Assembly: GCA_025463135.1 (NCBI GenBank)
Contig: JAOAPY010000022.1
Location: forward strand, 1 to 64,000
Length of the DNA stretch: 64,000 nt
Source: Acidobacteriota bacterium
GTDB lineage: Bacteria > Acidobacteriota > Blastocatellia > Pyrinomonadales > Pyrinomonadaceae
Direction of reading: 5' to 3'
The position numbers and the translations under genes are program-made. The notes beneath the pieces are model-generated. The model was not told where the DNA came from, did no database searches, and worked only from the letters and a program-made list of their open reading frames with translations. How positions within the stretch are numbered: the stretch's first letter is position 1; each line of letters begins with the position of its first letter. This document shows positions 43,956 to 52,372 of this stretch, one piece after another.

Positions 43956-45260
43956 ATGCGCATAAGAATGCTGGTTGGGCTTTCGCTTGGTTGCCTCATT
44001 GGGCTTGCAGCCATCGCCTCATACAGAGTCAGCGCACAGACGCCCGGCCCACAAAAGAGTCCTGCTGCTGCCGCGAGTCCACCCGGCACAGGCGCGAATC
44101 CACAGGCTACTCCCGAACCAGGCACTTCTCAGAACGTCTCTCAGGCCACGAGCGCCGTAGCGACTGCTGCACCCAAAGTCGTCAGAGTTGATGGTCATCT
44201 CGAGCTTGACGAAATTATTGGCGTCGAAGTCGATCACTTTGCTGAATGGGCAACAAAGAACGATCCGACCAAACTCGTTCCCTTTATCAATGGACGCGCC
44301 GTCCGTGGTAACTATCCCGAAGAGATTCATCCGGATGCGAATCGACTTCACTTTCATTTGGAAATCACGCCGGCTAACAAGGAACTCTGGACTGATCTGC
44401 TCGGCGCGCCGCCGGGTACCAGTCGTATGGTGACCTTTAGCGTAGGCCTCGAAAACCAATCGCCCTTCGATAGTTTTTACGATCAGAACCATGAAATCCC
44501 ACTCACCGTTATCTCGCCGATCTACGGCGTTGTCTCTCTGCTGGTCGTACTCTTAACCTTGATATTGTTCCTCTGGTTGGCTCGCAAGACTAATTTGATC
44601 CGGGAGAAAGGACCCAAGCCGGTTGGAGGAAAACTGCGGCCATACAATCTCGGCCGCACCCAGATGGCGTTCTGGTTCTTCCTCGTTTATATGTCCTACC
44701 TGGTGATCTGGTTGATCACGAATGCCCTGGATACGATTACTCCGTCCTTACTTGGGCTAATGGGAATCAGCGCCGGCACGGCGTTGGGCGAGGCCTTAAT
44801 CGATTCGGGTAAGGACCAGGCCCAGTCCGGACAACTACAGGATCTCACCGCCGAACAGCACGCCCTGGAGCAGAGTATTGAAGCGCTTCAGGCACAACTG
44901 GCCGGTTTAGTAGCGAAGACCGCGCTGACACCCGAAGAAATGGCGAATCGTGATAGCCTGAATAAACAAGTTCTGGACAGCCGGACACGACTGGCGCAAG
45001 TCAATCAACAGGTGCAAGCGCTGGCGCGACCGGCGTCGACTGAAACAAGCCGCGGTTTTTTGCGAGACATTCTATCCGACTCCAGTGGGTACAGTTTTCA
45101 CCGCTTTCAGATTTTTGCCTGGACCATTGTGCTCGGCATCATCTTTGTGTCGTCCGTTTACAACAATCTCACTATGCCGGAATTCAGTCCGACATTGTTG
45201 GGACTGATGGGCCTCAGTTCGGGAACCTACATCGGTTTTAAGTTTCCGGAGAAGAGGTGA
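43956..45260 (+). CDS. Membrane protein with duplicated LLGLMG motif, unknown function
   Basis: A 434-residue membrane protein. A signal or anchor helix (about 5-25), a Pro/Ala/Thr-rich linker (about 28-75), a soluble domain (about 80-195), then three or four membrane helices. Between them lies a coiled coil (TAEQHALEQSIEALQAQLAG). The motif SLLGLMGISAGTALG near 285 recurs as TLLGLMGLSSGTYIG near 420; each ends a membrane helix. The start at 43956 has GGGAGAGCGT upstream. I do not know the family. A short remnant of a second copy's C-terminus lies at 45627-45665. Confidence 0.7.
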   Translation: MRIRMLVGLSLGCLIGLAAIASYRVSAQTPGPQKSPAAAASPPGTGANPQATPEPGTSQNVSQATSAVATAAPKVVRVDGHLELDEIIGVEVDHFAEWATKNDPTKLVPFINGRAVRGNYPEEIHPDANRLHFHLEITPANKELWTDLLGAPPGTSRMVTFSVGLENQSPFDSFYDQNHEIPLTVISPIYGVVSLLVVLLTLILFLWLARKTNLIREKGPKPVGGKLRPYNLGRTQMAFWFFLVYMSYLVIWLITNALDTITPSLLGLMGISAGTALGEALIDSGKDQAQSGQLQDLTAEQHALEQSIEALQAQLAGLVAKTALTPEEMANRDSLNKQVLDSRTRLAQVNQQVQALARPASTETSRGFLRDILSDSSGYSFHRFQIFAWTIVLGIIFVSSVYNNLTMPEFSPTLLGLMGLSSGTYIGFKFPEKR

Positions 45261-45363
45261 AGATCTGAATGTACGTTTGGTGTTACGTCTGAATGTTGGC
45301 TTGAGTCGCGTTCTGTCAATCAAGAGTTTGCAGGGGACTGATTAGAGTCGGACGGGAGAAAAT

Positions 45364-45615
45364 ATGACAACCAGTTTCGAAGCGAATATTAAACCTTACT
45401 TTAGCGAGTACGACAGAGACTCAATGAATGACCCGAATCACACTGGCGGCTATACGGTTGATTTGTGGAGTCGCGACGACGTGCATAACTACTATGCCGC
45501 GATCAAAGACGCGATCGATAGAAAGAAAATGCCGCCCGGTGGTTGGCCCGATGACCAAATCAAAGCGTTCGATGCAGACTTTGAAGCATGGCATCAGGGC
45601 GGCTTCCAACCTTAG
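45364..45615 (+). CDS. Small protein, paralogue of the gene at 48330
   Basis: 83 residues, MTTSFEANIKPYFSEYDRD at the start, then NHTGGYTVDLWSRDDV and a C-terminal KMPPGGWPDDQIKAFDADFE. About two of three residues match the 48330 gene; the C-terminal half also recalls the 46088 gene. It has no Cys and no signal peptide. The MPPGGWP..I..F...W ending recalls motifs I associate with small domains beside cytochrome-like or copper-oxidase-like proteins, but no heme site is present. The function is unknown. Confidence 0.75.
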   Translation: MTTSFEANIKPYFSEYDRDSMNDPNHTGGYTVDLWSRDDVHNYYAAIKDAIDRKKMPPGGWPDDQIKAFDADFEAWHQGGFQP

Positions 45616-46087
45616 CGAATTGTAAGCCCACCTTCATCGGCCTCAAATTTACGGAGAAGACATAGCGGCGAAAAGATTTCGCTTCAGGCGCCAGTGTTTG
45701 CGGCGCAGGTTCCGTTTGGAAAACGTTGCGTCTACGATAGAGCCGTGATAGATTTCTGCCGTACCTCCCAGGCAACGCATTATTACTCTCACTTTCATGC
45801 TGTGATTCGAATACATCATGGGAAGGTGGGAAGCCGAGTAAGGCATTGTACCTCCCTGTTTTTATTCATCGGCAATAAGTCAACCGGATAACAAGTTCAC
45901 AACCGTCAAACAAGTTAAGATCGCACACTTCGTGGGTTGATCAGTAACCGGCGCTTTTAGCTCGGTAGCTTTTCAGCGACAGTCGAAAAAAGGAAATGGA
46001 TTTTTCTCGAGCGTCAGGACGCACGACTAAATACCATGTCGCTTTCGTTGTTTTGGGAACCGATATTGAGTCACAAGGAGGCTAGCC
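45616..46087. other. Intergenic region with a gene remnant
   Basis: About 470 bases. At its left end lies a C-terminal remnant of the membrane-protein gene (45627-45665). The rest shows no gene or clear repeat. Confidence 0.5.
45627..45665 (+). pseudogene. Remnant of a second copy of the 43956 gene's C-terminus
   Basis: Reads PTFIGLKFTEKT then a stop, against GTYIGFKFPEKR then a stop at the end of the 43956 gene; the nucleotides also match (ACCT.CATCGG..AA.TTT.CGGAGAAG). No start or upstream part remains. It follows the small gene at 45364, which suggests the pair was duplicated and then lost most of one copy. Confidence 0.55.
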
Positions 46088-46369
46088 ATGGCTGAACGAA
46101 TCACCTGGGACGATGACATCAAGAGCTTCTTCACGCAGATGGATGTTGGCTGTATGAGGGCCAAAGGACTCGATCTGAGCGACTATGCAACCGTTAAGAG
46201 CCGCGCGGGTGACATTCTCGATCAGCTCAAAATGAGAGTAGATAATCCCAATCGCGGCATGCCGAAGGGTGATCGACCCTGGCCGCAGGAGCGGATAGAT
46301 GCGTTTGAAGCCTGGATCAAAGACTGCGCGCCGAAAACGCAGGCTGATCCTGGCCCTCCTTGTCCTTGA
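46088..46369 (+). CDS. Small protein related to the 45364/48330 family
   Basis: 93 residues. ITWDDDIKSFFTQMDVGCMR at the start, LDLSDYATVKSRAGDILDQL in the middle and GMPKGDRPWPQERIDAFEAW at the end. The M-P-x-G...WP..I/R..FE.W ending is shared with its two small neighbours. Two Cys occur but no CxxCH, so no heme is expected. A perfect AAGGAGG lies upstream. It probably works with the CxxCH-bearing protein that follows about 100 bases later. Confidence 0.75.
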   Translation: MAERITWDDDIKSFFTQMDVGCMRAKGLDLSDYATVKSRAGDILDQLKMRVDNPNRGMPKGDRPWPQERIDAFEAWIKDCAPKTQADPGPPCP

Positions 46370-46475
46370 TAGGCGGAATTCAAATCAGATTCTTTGCTCA
46401 TTTGAGCCGCGTGCGAAACGACGCCTGGCCGGATTGTGCGATCTCACCAACAATTCTTTCGATAAGGAGCTAGCC

Positions 46476-48029
46476 ATGAAAAGATCAGCGACAATAATCA
46501 CCGCAACGTTCGCTCTCGGTCTACTCGCCATTTCGGTGGGCTGGCGCGGCGCAGGCTTCAAGACGGCAAGCCCGCAAAGTGCCCACGCCAGTCTGACCGT
46601 TAGGTCTCCGCTGGATGACGATCTAAGAAGCTTGTGTGGATGCCTCGAGAAATATGGGCCGCCTGCTCCGCTGCTGGACCCCACAGTCTTACCTGTCGAC
46701 GTCAGTCTCGAGAACAATACCAAGTGTAAGGGCGGGACTGAATGCCCCAATGCAGACGGTTGTTGTCAACCGTGCTTTGATTGTTTTGGGTGGCAGCTCT
46801 TCGTCGCTCTGAACTGGCCTGCCAAATCCGGAGGCGAACCGGACCCGACTAAACCCTTTGGCGAGCCGCGCGAGTACACGGACGTGGTTTGGCAAACCTA
46901 CAAAAGCGCTTTCGAGGTTTTCGGCGATACGCAGCCTACGCCCTGGGGAGTGAATAAGTCTCATGAGCTGCAACTCAACAGCGCGGTTATTCGAGACACT
47001 TTTCTGAAGTACGATCTTCAATCGGACCATAACTGGCTCACCGACCAGGATGGCGCCGTCGTGCGTTATGAGATCAGAATCAACAAGGACGAATTTGAGT
47101 ACATTCTGAAAAACGATCTGTGGCATCAGGAAGGCCTCTTCAAATTTGTGACCTCCGGTCCCGGAATTGTGCTGCCGGTGCAGAAGAGTGAGTTTGGCGA
47201 TGTGGGCGCTATGGAAGTAAAAGCCGCCTGGCGTTTAATTCCCGAAGCGCGCCGGGACTACTTTGAACAGAATTACAAAGTCGCTCACGCCAAGGTGTAT
47301 GATCCCGCGACCAAAAATTGGACGAACCACGACGTCGCCCTGGTTGGGTTACATATAATTAAGAAGACGCCTAACTCCCCGCAATGGGTCTGGGCCACCT
47401 TTGAGCACAAGGACAACGCGCCGGTCCAGGGTAAGCCGGGGACGGGAGTCAAATGGAACTTCTTCAATCCCGAAGCACCTGCCGGTTACAAACCCAACTA
47501 CGATGCTCCGCCTCTCCGCTCAACGCCGCGAAACAAACCAATTCAGGTAATTCGCGTCACCCAAGCTTCATCAGACGATGGCGGCGCCGTCAAAATTAAT
47601 GACGCCATGCACAGGCTTATTGCTGAAAAATTCCCCAATAGCGTCTGGCGGAACTACAACTTAATCAGCGTGCAATGGCCCAGCGATCCTGATAACCCCA
47701 GACCAGATCCCAAAGCGCAGAAGGTATTGCCGTCAGGCCAGCCGCGACCGCGGGTGCTGGCCAATACCTCGATGGAAACATATCAACAGACAAAGAACAG
47801 CGGTGGCGCAGCTGGGCTTTCACCCGGCATCAGCGGCGATCAGGGTCGTGAGAACACAGTGGCTCCTGAGGATCTGGGAAAGTCCAGCTGTATTGCTTGC
47901 CATCGCATCTCGGCAGTAACTCCACAGTTTGTCAATCATCGCAACCCGAAGGGATGGTGGACCGACTACAGCACGCTTTTCTTTAAGGCCGGCGTGAAGA
48001 AGCCGGTCAAGAGTATGAAAAAGCAATAG
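46476..48029 (+). CDS. Secreted Cys-rich protein with a C-terminal CxxCH site
   Basis: A 517-residue exported protein (signal helix about 6-22). Residues about 48-105 are Cys-rich (LCGCLEKYGPP; CKGGTECPNADGCCQPCFDCFGW). A large middle domain of unknown fold follows, with FVALNWPAKSGGEPDPTKPF and a WQTYKSAFEVFG stretch. Near residue 480, SSCIACHRISAV is a single c-type heme-binding motif. The start at 46476 has AAGGAGCTAGCC upstream; the longer frame from 46299 overlaps the small gene before it. It may be a periplasmic cytochrome; the function is unknown. Confidence 0.78.
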   Translation: MKRSATIITATFALGLLAISVGWRGAGFKTASPQSAHASLTVRSPLDDDLRSLCGCLEKYGPPAPLLDPTVLPVDVSLENNTKCKGGTECPNADGCCQPCFDCFGWQLFVALNWPAKSGGEPDPTKPFGEPREYTDVVWQTYKSAFEVFGDTQPTPWGVNKSHELQLNSAVIRDTFLKYDLQSDHNWLTDQDGAVVRYEIRINKDEFEYILKNDLWHQEGLFKFVTSGPGIVLPVQKSEFGDVGAMEVKAAWRLIPEARRDYFEQNYKVAHAKVYDPATKNWTNHDVALVGLHIIKKTPNSPQWVWATFEHKDNAPVQGKPGTGVKWNFFNPEAPAGYKPNYDAPPLRSTPRNKPIQVIRVTQASSDDGGAVKINDAMHRLIAEKFPNSVWRNYNLISVQWPSDPDNPRPDPKAQKVLPSGQPRPRVLANTSMETYQQTKNSGGAAGLSPGISGDQGRENTVAPEDLGKSSCIACHRISAVTPQFVNHRNPKGWWTDYSTLFFKAGVKKPVKSMKKQ

Positions 48030-48042
48030 CAATTCACCGCTT

Positions 48043-48220
48043 CTGGTTTTCAGTCCCAGAGGGACGAAATGTATATAGAACCAGCAGCCCACAGAACTTC
48101 AAAGCTCCGAAGGAGCGGAATGGTTCGGGTTAATTGGGACACATTGCGCCCCTTGGGAGCGGAGATGGTTATTTCGGATTGTGTTTCTATAAACATTTCA
48201 GTCCTTCTGGGACTGAAGGC
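48043..48220. repeat. Dispersed palindromic element, CAGTCCCAGAGGGAC family
   Basis: TCTGGTTTTCAGTCCCAGAG..ATGTATATAGA at the left is mirrored by TCTATAAACATTTCAGTCC..GGGACTGAA at the right, over about 35 bases each. The core has a second pair, CTCCGAAGGAGCGGAA and CCCCTTGGGAGCGGAGA. No transposase. It fills most of the gap before the second small paralogue. Confidence 0.82.
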
Positions 48221-48329
48221 CAAGGGACTAACAGATTTATTAGTACCGGGACTTCGGAAAAACATACACGAGGTGCGCAAACGGCGAGTCCTCAGCTCGC
48301 TCTGAAACAAACTACATCAGGAGGGAAAC

Positions 48330-48581
48330 ATGGCAACCAGTTTCGCAACGACAATCAAGCCCTACTTTAGTGAGAATGACAGGAATTCAATGAACAATGC
48401 GGACCACACCGGCGGCTTTACTCTGGACCTATGGAGTGCCGCCGATGTGAAAAAGTATTTCTCCGCTATCAAGGACGCTATCGATTCACAGAGCATGCCA
48501 CCCGGCGGCTGGCCTGCCGCCAAAATCACCGCCTTCGACGCAGATTTCGACGCGTGGCAAGCCGGCGGCTATCAAGCGTAA
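48330..48581 (+). CDS. Small protein, paralogue of the gene at 45364
   Basis: 83 residues, the same length as its paralogue: MATSFATTIKPYFSENDRN, DHTGGFTLDLWSAADV, SMPPGGWPAAKITAFDADFD. AGGAGGGAAAC gives an excellent ribosome-binding site. It has no Cys and no signal peptide. That two near-copies flank the CxxCH gene suggests a duplication within this cluster, consistent with the remnant at 45627. Confidence 0.78.
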   Translation: MATSFATTIKPYFSENDRNSMNNADHTGGFTLDLWSAADVKKYFSAIKDAIDSQSMPPGGWPAAKITAFDADFDAWQAGGYQA

Positions 48582-48592
48582 CGACCGGTGAA

Positions 48593-48645
48593 AAAGTGGC
48601 ACGGGCGTCCCGCCCGTGACCCACGCGCCAGATGCCCGTGCCAGG
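48593..48645. repeat. Dispersed repeat, GGCACGGGCGTCCCGCCCGTG family
   Basis: GTGGCACGGGCGTCCCGCCCGTGA followed by CAGATGCCCGTGCCA, so the outer ends are inverted too. Related words occur at the radA start (55264-55296) and, as CATGGGCAGGATGCCCATG, before alr. Confidence 0.75.
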
Positions 48646-48719
48646 ATCAAACTGACGCACGACCGAGCATCGTCGTGACCTTGACGCAGGCCTTTCCTGC
48701 CGGGAACGTTGAGCTACTT

Positions 48720-48783
48720 GTACGCGTCGCGCAGCGACGATTGAAGCTGGATCATGATTCAATCGTTGCTGCGCGACGCGTAC
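48720..48783. repeat. Near-perfect 26-bp hairpin
   Basis: GTACGCGTCGCGCAGCGACG..TTGAA (48720-48745) is the inverse of 48758-48783 at 25 of 26 positions, with a 12-base loop. It is 95 bases upstream of the metallophosphoesterase. No T-run follows. Either an element end or a strong RNA hairpin. Confidence 0.85.
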
Positions 48784-48877
48784 CAGCAATGACTCAAGTG
48801 GTTGTTGAAAAGTCGCGCAAGAAAGTCGCACGCTCTTAGTGCTAAGAAATATTTCCATTTGAAATGGAGGTGAAGGA

Positions 48878-50326
48878 ATGACCGGTTCGCGTAGACAAAC
48901 AAAAATAGTGACCGTGTTACTCGCGTTTGTTCTTCTTATGACGGCGCTGCCCGGTCACGCGGCTGAGGCGAAAGCCCCGAGGAATACCGTGGGCCCGCAG
49001 GCCGCGACGGGGACGGCCATCAGTATTTCCGATATTCATTTCAATCCCTTCTATGATCCGGCGCTGGTCGATGAGCTCATCAATGCCGATTACACAAAAT
49101 GGCAGGGCATCTTCGCTAAGTCCAAGGTTGAGGGCTATTTCGTCCCCAAGCAGGACACGAATTATGTGCTGCTCAACTCGACCCTGGCAAATATTTCCGC
49201 GCAGGTGGCCAGTCCGGATTTCATTATTATTTCCGGCGACTTTCTGGAGCACGATTTCAAGAAAGACTACGCGAAATACTTCCCTCAAAATAAGGATGCA
49301 AACGCCCCCAATCTTTTCATTACAAAGACAATCGGATTCGTAACATGGATGATTGAGCAACGCTTTCCCAACACGCCCGTTTATCCAGCGCTGGGAAATA
49401 ACGATTCATACTGCGGTGACTACAACGACGAACCGGGCGGCAAGTTTCTCAGCGCTACGGCCCAGGATTGGCAAACGCTGCTCAAAGACCCGACCAACGT
49501 CAGTTCTTTTATGAAAAACTTCCCCCTGCTGGGTTCATATTCCGTCGTCGTGCCGACCAGCAAGACCCATCGCGTCATCGTACTGAACAGTAATTTCTTT
49601 TCGAACAAGTACCAAAACGTCTGCGGCAATCCGAGTGCACAACCGGGCCGGGATGAGATGAAGTGGCTGGAGCAGGAACTGCAAAGCGCCGAAAAGCAGC
49701 AGGAGCATGTTTGGTTGCTCTTTCACATCCCGCCGGGCATCGATGTCTTTTCGTCTCTTACCAGCAGCGGCGTTCCCAAGCCACAGCCGGTTCCGTTCTG
49801 GAACGAAGCCTACCTGCAACCATTCATGAATTTAATGGCGCGCTATTCGTCGGTGATCGTAGGTTCCTTTACCGGGCACATTCACATGGACAGTTTTGAA
49901 CTGGTGCCCGCTCAGAATAAGCAGGCGGCTGTGTTTGTGCATATCACGCCGGCGATAAGTCCGGTGTATGGAAACAACCCCGCCTTCGAAGTCGTGACCT
50001 ACGACCGGCAATCAGCTGCTCTCAGTGATTATTCGGTTTATTATTTTGACCTTGCTTCTGCCGCCGCGAAAAAGAATGATCCTGTCACATGGCAGCAGGA
50101 ATATACCTTCAGCAAAGCTTATGTTCAGGCAGCGGTTACACCCGCAACCTTGCAAGCTGTGCATGACGGCCTGCTCACGAAAGGTAACAGCTACGCGACG
50201 AACTTTGGCCGGTACTACAACGTCAGCAGAAACCCGCCGGCCTTGAAGAAGCTTCTTCCGTTCTGGTGCGGTATGATTTACCTGACAATCCCGGAATACC
50301 AGAATTGCCTAAAGACGAGGAGATAA
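48878..50326 (+). CDS. Secreted metallophosphoesterase, acid-sphingomyelinase-like
   Basis: A 482-residue exported phosphoesterase (signal helix about 10-28). The metallophosphatase motifs appear in order: SDIHFNPFYD (first metal Asp and His), ISGDFLEHD, ALGNND (GNN), LLFHIPPG and GSFTGHIHMDSF (GHxH). Late eukaryote-type sphingomyelinase-like phosphodiesterases share this layout; the lipid substrate is inference. GGAGGTGAAGG precedes the ATG. Downstream genes follow closely: the DinB-like gene starts 3 bases after its stop. Confidence 0.85.
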   Translation: MTGSRRQTKIVTVLLAFVLLMTALPGHAAEAKAPRNTVGPQAATGTAISISDIHFNPFYDPALVDELINADYTKWQGIFAKSKVEGYFVPKQDTNYVLLNSTLANISAQVASPDFIIISGDFLEHDFKKDYAKYFPQNKDANAPNLFITKTIGFVTWMIEQRFPNTPVYPALGNNDSYCGDYNDEPGGKFLSATAQDWQTLLKDPTNVSSFMKNFPLLGSYSVVVPTSKTHRVIVLNSNFFSNKYQNVCGNPSAQPGRDEMKWLEQELQSAEKQQEHVWLLFHIPPGIDVFSSLTSSGVPKPQPVPFWNEAYLQPFMNLMARYSSVIVGSFTGHIHMDSFELVPAQNKQAAVFVHITPAISPVYGNNPAFEVVTYDRQSAALSDYSVYYFDLASAAAKKNDPVTWQQEYTFSKAYVQAAVTPATLQAVHDGLLTKGNSYATNFGRYYNVSRNPPALKKLLPFWCGMIYLTIPEYQNCLKTRR

Positions 50327-50328
50327 GA

Positions 50329-50883
50329 ATGACAACTTCTGCGGCGGCCTTGTCGCGACCAGAGAGCAGCGAGCACGCATCCTATTACGAACGCTATACG
50401 AGCTTGGTCACCGAGGGCGACATCGTGTCGATATTGACGCGTCAATTGGACGAGACGCTTCAGCTTTTGCGCGCTATTGATGAAACGCGCGCGGGCTATC
50501 GCTACGCACCGGACAAATGGAGCATCAAGCAATTGCTCGGGCATGTGATCGACGGCGAACGCATCTTTTCCTACCGCGCCCTGCGGTTTGCGCGCGACGA
50601 CAAGAGTCCCGTGGTCGGATTCGATCAGGATGATTTCGTCCGAGGCGGCGACTTTGACAATCGTAATTTCCAGGACCTGATTGATGAGTTCGAAAACGTA
50701 CGTCGGTCAACGATTCATCTATTCAAGCCTTTGAGCGACGAGGCCTGGATGCGCAGGGGAATCGCAAACGACGACGAAGTCAGCGTCAGGGCTTTGGCAT
50801 TCATCATTGCCGGACACGTAATTCATCACAACCAGATCCTGACCTCGCGCTATCTGAGCGAAGAGACCGCTGAAAAATCATGA
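50329..50883 (+). CDS. DinB-family protein
   Basis: A 184-residue four-helix DinB_2-type protein. QLDETLQLLRAIDETRAGYR, WSIKQLLGHVIDGERIFSYR with the first metal-binding His, and the late IIAGHVIHHNQIL with the other two His complete the expected metal site. Many such proteins bind divalent metal and act as thiol-dependent transferases; its activity is unknown. GACGAGGAGATAAG is a clear ribosome-binding site. It overlaps the MaoC-like gene by four bases (ATGA), so both are co-translated. Confidence 0.85.
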   Translation: MTTSAAALSRPESSEHASYYERYTSLVTEGDIVSILTRQLDETLQLLRAIDETRAGYRYAPDKWSIKQLLGHVIDGERIFSYRALRFARDDKSPVVGFDQDDFVRGGDFDNRNFQDLIDEFENVRRSTIHLFKPLSDEAWMRRGIANDDEVSVRALAFIIAGHVIHHNQILTSRYLSEETAEKS

Positions 50884-51260
50884 AGACCGGGGATGTTATC
50901 TCCTGGGAGCGGACTTTTAGCGAAGAAGACGTCCGCTTTTTCGCGCGCTTCTCCGGCGACGAAGGCGAACATCATCTTGAGCCCGACAGCCAGGGACGTC
51001 TGATGGTCCACGGTCTGTTGACCGCGACACTGCCGACAAAAATCGGTGGGGACCTGAACTTCATTGCCCGTGAAATGAAGTTTGAATTCCTGCGACCGGT
51101 TTTTGCCGGCGATACCATTCGTTGTGATGTGACCCTCACTCACTTTGCTCCGGGCGCTGAGTTCCACCAGATAAGATCGCAATTTGTTTGCCGGAATCAG
51201 CATGGCAAGGAAGTGATGAATGGTGAAGCCGGCGGCGTTATTCGCGCCGCTACTTCGTGA
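50880..51260 (+). CDS. MaoC-like hot-dog dehydratase
   Basis: A 126-residue single hot-dog domain. FSEEDVRFFARFSGDEGEHH, MVHGLLTATLPTKIGG (the hydratase-like MVHGL site) and FLRPVFAGDTIRCDVTL are typical of MaoC-type enoyl-thioester hydratases. The usual Asp-x4-His pair reads DEGEHHLEP with an added acidic residue. A substrate cannot be assigned. It is coupled to the DinB-like gene upstream. Confidence 0.82.
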   Translation: MKTGDVISWERTFSEEDVRFFARFSGDEGEHHLEPDSQGRLMVHGLLTATLPTKIGGDLNFIAREMKFEFLRPVFAGDTIRCDVTLTHFAPGAEFHQIRSQFVCRNQHGKEVMNGEAGGVIRAATS

Positions 51261-51498
51261 CGTGATCTAATGATGGCTCGAAGGCAACGTGATTAGCTTC
51301 GCGGGTTGAAGAAGCGCTTGGTCAGAAACTTGATCAGGCGTTTCCTGACGCATCCCGTTTCAAAAAACTTCTGTTACCCTGACGATGCCGGACAAGTCGC
51401 TTTGTAAACTTAAGTCGCAGGGTTCCAGGGCAGCCTCTAAACACAATCCTGCATCAAAAGTTTCGTTTGACAATTCCCGCCTGCTGGTTTAAGGACAA

Positions 51499-52263
51499 AT
51501 GAAGGAAGACATTCTCGATCGTGTTCGCATCGCCACGCCTTGCAGCGTTAGCTGGGAGAGCATGAACGGCAACGAACAAGCGCGCTATTGCAGCCAGTGC
51601 AAGCTCCAGGTTTATGACATCTCGAAACTTACCCGGCGCGAGGCTGTTTCGTTGCTTACCAGCAGTGAAGGCCGCGTTTGCGGGCGGCTTTATCGCCGTC
51701 CCGATGGGACTCTGTTGACGCGCGATTGCCCGGTGGGTTTGCGCGCGTTGCGCCGGCGCGCCGCGCGTATCGCGGGCGCGACTTTGGCCGCCGTGTTGGG
51801 ATTGCTTTCCCCGATCGCCGCGCAAAAACACAAGGCGGACAAAGACTCGTGCAAAGATATTCCAGCCGCCAGGATTGAGACGAAGGTGATCGCCGGTCAA
51901 GAGGGAATCGTTAAGGGAGTCGTGATGGATCCGGTTGGGGCTGTGGTTCCGGGTGCCAAGCTGACGCTCATTAACGAACTGACGGAAACGAAGTTGACTG
52001 CTGAAGCGAATGACAAGGGTGAGTTCATTTTTTCCGGCGTCGGAAAAGGGAAGTACAGTCTTGAAGTTGAGTCGCCGGGATTCAAACGATTGCGCCTCAC
52101 CGAGCTTTTGCACGGTGAGAGCGAAGAGTTACTGCTCACCGCCACACTTCATGTAGCCGGGGAACAGGTAACGGTTGGTATCTTGGTCAGTTCGGAGCCG
52201 ATCTCATCACTCCCGGGCACAATGATCATTACAAGCGATATGATTCAGAGATTGCCCCACTGA
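51499..52263 (+). CDS. Membrane protein with N-terminal Cys box and carboxypeptidase-regulatory domain
   Basis: A 254-residue protein. Residues 10-40 form a Cys box (TPCSVSWESM, then YCSQCKLQVYDIS). A second Cys pair lies near 54-72 and then a membrane helix (about 94-112, IAGATLAAVLGLLSPIAA). Residues about 135-215 form a carboxypeptidase-regulatory-like beta domain (GVVMDPVGAVVPGAKLTLIN; GEFIFSGVGKGKYSLEVESP). The end, SDMIQRLPH, recalls the plug start of TonB receptors. The start has GTTTAAGGACAA upstream. The role is unknown; this layout seems common in Acidobacteriota. Confidence 0.78.
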   Translation: MKEDILDRVRIATPCSVSWESMNGNEQARYCSQCKLQVYDISKLTRREAVSLLTSSEGRVCGRLYRRPDGTLLTRDCPVGLRALRRRAARIAGATLAAVLGLLSPIAAQKHKADKDSCKDIPAARIETKVIAGQEGIVKGVVMDPVGAVVPGAKLTLINELTETKLTAEANDKGEFIFSGVGKGKYSLEVESPGFKRLRLTELLHGESEELLLTATLHVAGEQVTVGILVSSEPISSLPGTMIITSDMIQRLPH

Positions 52264-52372
52264 TCCGACGTTGGCTTAAAGGCGGGAGAGGTGCGCGATT
52301 GACTACTCAGCCGCGCACCTCTTCGTATAGGTAGGATTCTCGCACCAACTTTGAGAAACCGTGACGAACTGC

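Noticed and set aside
51454..52113. 219-codon minus-strand frame
   Set aside because: Antisense to the carboxypeptidase-regulatory gene.
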